DNA from: Acidobacteriota bacterium
GTDB taxonomy: Bacteria > Acidobacteriota > Terriglobia > Bryobacterales > UBA6623
Assembly (NCBI GenBank): GCA_027592785.1
Contig: JAQCLD010000004.1
Span: 21,798 to 85,797, forward strand
Direction: 5' to 3'
Length of the DNA stretch: 64,000 nt
Below, piece after piece: positions 62,928-64,000 of this stretch (positions are counted from its first letter, which is position 1; each line of letters starts with the position of its first letter). A model generated the notes under the pieces. The model was not told where the DNA came from, searched no databases, and saw nothing but the letters and a program-made list of their open reading frames with translations. Both the position numbers and the translations under genes were made by a program.

Positions 62928-63413
62928 CTATTCGGCGTCGGCTTCGTCGCCGCGCAGAATACGCCCGAACTGATTACCGCCGGTTTCGCCGTGCCACCAC
63001 ATGCCCGAGTAGTGGTCACGGAAGAAGACGACTCGCGCGGTGAACGCACCCAAGCCAGGAATATCGGCATCCGTCAAGGTCACCACAGGCGTATCTCCTG
63101 CCCACATCAACTTCACCGGGACCGGTACGGTCACATCGTGGTCGCCGTATTGAATGCGCGTCGTGAAGGTCCAGATATCTCCGGCGACATGATTGACGCT
63201 TTTGACTTCATAGCGCTCCGGACGCAGCTGCGCATCGTCACCCCTTCCCGTGACGGTGAAGTTTCCCACAAGAACGACATCGGTCATCGACTCTTGAAAT
63301 TCCTTCTCAAGCCTGGCTTGCTCAACGGCTGTCAGCGGCTCGCTGCCGCAGGAGAGTAGTCCCGCGGCGAGGATGCATGCGGCCCATAAAGTCGGTCGGG
63401 TCATGGCCAACAT
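62928..63413 (-). CDS. Hypothetical lipoprotein
   Basis: A 161-aa protein starting at ATG 63413 (nine bases after AGGAG), not the track's 63716. It has a lipoprotein signal with lipobox LLSCGS. The mature part is beta-rich (VVLVGNFTVTGRGDDAQL, VKLMWAGDTPVVTLTD, RVVFFRDHYSGMWWHGETGG) and ends with an acidic tail. I recognise no characterised family. It is transcribed divergently from the YdcZ-like transporter and its end lies one base from that of the upstream TIM-barrel gene. Confidence 0.7.
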   Translation of the reverse strand: MLAMTRPTLWAACILAAGLLSCGSEPLTAVEQARLEKEFQESMTDVVLVGNFTVTGRGDDAQLRPERYEVKSVNHVAGDIWTFTTRIQYGDHDVTVPVPVKLMWAGDTPVVTLTDADIPGLGAFTARVVFFRDHYSGMWWHGETGGNQFGRILRGDEADAE

Positions 63414-63443
63414 GCTAGCTGACTCCTGCGACACAATGGGGCC

Positions 63444-63887
63444 ATGCAAGTGCTGTTCGTCATACTCGCCGCTCTCGCAGGGACAATGGTTCCCCTGCAA
63501 GCCGGCATCAACGCTTCGCTGCGCGGCTTCTTCCCGCACCCGATCTACGCGGCAATCACTAACTTCCTGGTCGGCTTCACGATCCTGGGGATCGCCGCGC
63601 TGACGATGCAGGCGTCGCCGCCGTCGTTGCAAGCGATCAGCAAAGTTCCTTGGTGGTGCTGGATTGGCGGCTCGATGGGCGCTTGCTTGGTACTCTCCGG
63701 GATCTTCCTGGCGCATCGACTGGGAGCGGGAACGTTCCTCGCTTGTGTCATCTTGGGGCAGCTAACAGCCTCGGTGATTTGCGACCACTACGGACTGGTC
63801 GGATTCCCGGTGCACCACGTCAGCCTACAGCGCGTCTTGGGGCTCGGGCTGCTGGCCGGCGGCGTTGTGCTCATCAGAACTTCTTAA
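63444..63887 (+). CDS. DMT superfamily small transporter (DUF606/YdcZ-like)
   Basis: A 147-aa inner-membrane protein of about five hydrophobic helices. The repeat start LAGTMVPLQAGINASLRGF and the second half GTFLACVILGQLTASVICDHYG match the DUF606 (YdcZ) family, half-size relatives of drug/metabolite transporters. ATG 63444, without a strong Shine-Dalgarno sequence. Its stop overlaps the partial gene on the other strand by three bases. Cargo unknown. Confidence 0.87.
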   Translation: MQVLFVILAALAGTMVPLQAGINASLRGFFPHPIYAAITNFLVGFTILGIAALTMQASPPSLQAISKVPWWCWIGGSMGACLVLSGIFLAHRLGAGTFLACVILGQLTASVICDHYGLVGFPVHHVSLQRVLGLGLLAGGVVLIRTS

Positions 63888-64000
63888 ATTTTCAGAAGAC
63901 GTTTGAGTGTGGCGACCAATTCGCTGCGCGGCACCTCTTGTTGCCCGAAGCGCGCTTCTTTCCACTCCTCGTGGTCGGCAACGGCTTCGGCTTGCTCGCG
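63884..64000 (-). CDS. Partial gene, C-terminal 38 residues only
   Basis: An open frame on the minus strand enters from the window edge and ends at TAA 63884-63886. The visible end is charged and helical (ADHEEWKEARFGQQEVPRSE, LVATLKRLLKI). I recognise no family. Its overlap with the transporter stop is normal for convergent genes. Confidence 0.6.
   Translation of the reverse strand, partial: REQAEAVADHEEWKEARFGQQEVPRSELVATLKRLLKI

Overview
The window is about 60% GC, densely coded on both strands, and looks like the chromosome of an acidobacterium of the Bryobacterales/Solibacter type. The best marker is the C-terminal domain of the secreted 876-aa protein at 32483-35113 (LFFVSPGQINFEVP...), which resembles the Solibacter-type C-terminal domain (TIGR03437 as I recall it). 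No tRNA, rRNA, CRISPR array, insertion sequence or prophage was seen.

Layout. 1-5775 (+): partial SDR epimerase, lipid/diacylglycerol kinase, FliA/WhiG-type sigma factor, zinc-ribbon TPR membrane protein, ClC chloride channel. 5772-12828 (-): a compact Pil-Chp-like chemosensory operon (CheY, CheW, PilJ-like MCP, large CheA with four HPt modules and a C-terminal receiver) without cheR or cheB. 13197-15176 (+): FAD amine-oxidase-like protein and a GNAT. 15147-20423 (-): a pga/ica-like operon in the order pgaD-pgaC-pgaA-pgaB, predicting a partly deacetylated poly-N-acetylglucosamine exopolysaccharide. 20598-24990: DUF2064 glycosyltransferase, HAD phosphatase, M48 protease broken by an in-frame stop, ilvE. 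24994-26848 (-): ECF sigma factor, anti-sigma factor, Spy/CpxP-like protein, cupin. 27103-32437: an Nramp-like transporter converging on an iron operon made of a DtxR regulator, a membrane-anchored DtxR-FeoA fusion and a FeoB split into GTPase and channel polypeptides, preceded by a DtxR-type palindromic operator.

32483-47591: secreted BNR-repeat protein, PLP dehydratase apparently starting at CTG, MsrP, MDR dehydrogenase, SCO1-like lipoprotein, alpha/beta hydrolase broken by an in-frame stop, NagA, two tandem GntP permeases, endonuclease III, DedA-like protein, a YdjM-like membrane protein and a second lipid kinase. 47611-49641: ligA. 49700-61204: a surface-glycan locus with a GT4-phosphoglycosyltransferase fusion, two methyltransferases, ATP-grasp, HAD, DegT aminotransferase, Wzy-like polymerase, GT4, and a CobQ family protein that has lost the glutaminase Cys and His. 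61412-64000: EVE protein, xylose-isomerase-like barrel, lipoprotein, YdcZ-like transporter and a partial gene.

Points that most deserve follow-up are the glutaminase-dead CobQ paralogue in a glycan locus, the split FeoB with a DtxR-FeoA membrane fusion, the pga-type operon, and three genes whose reading frames continue past a single in-frame stop codon (TAA, TAG, TAG). The last could be sequencing errors, decaying genes or recoding; the sequence alone does not decide between them.
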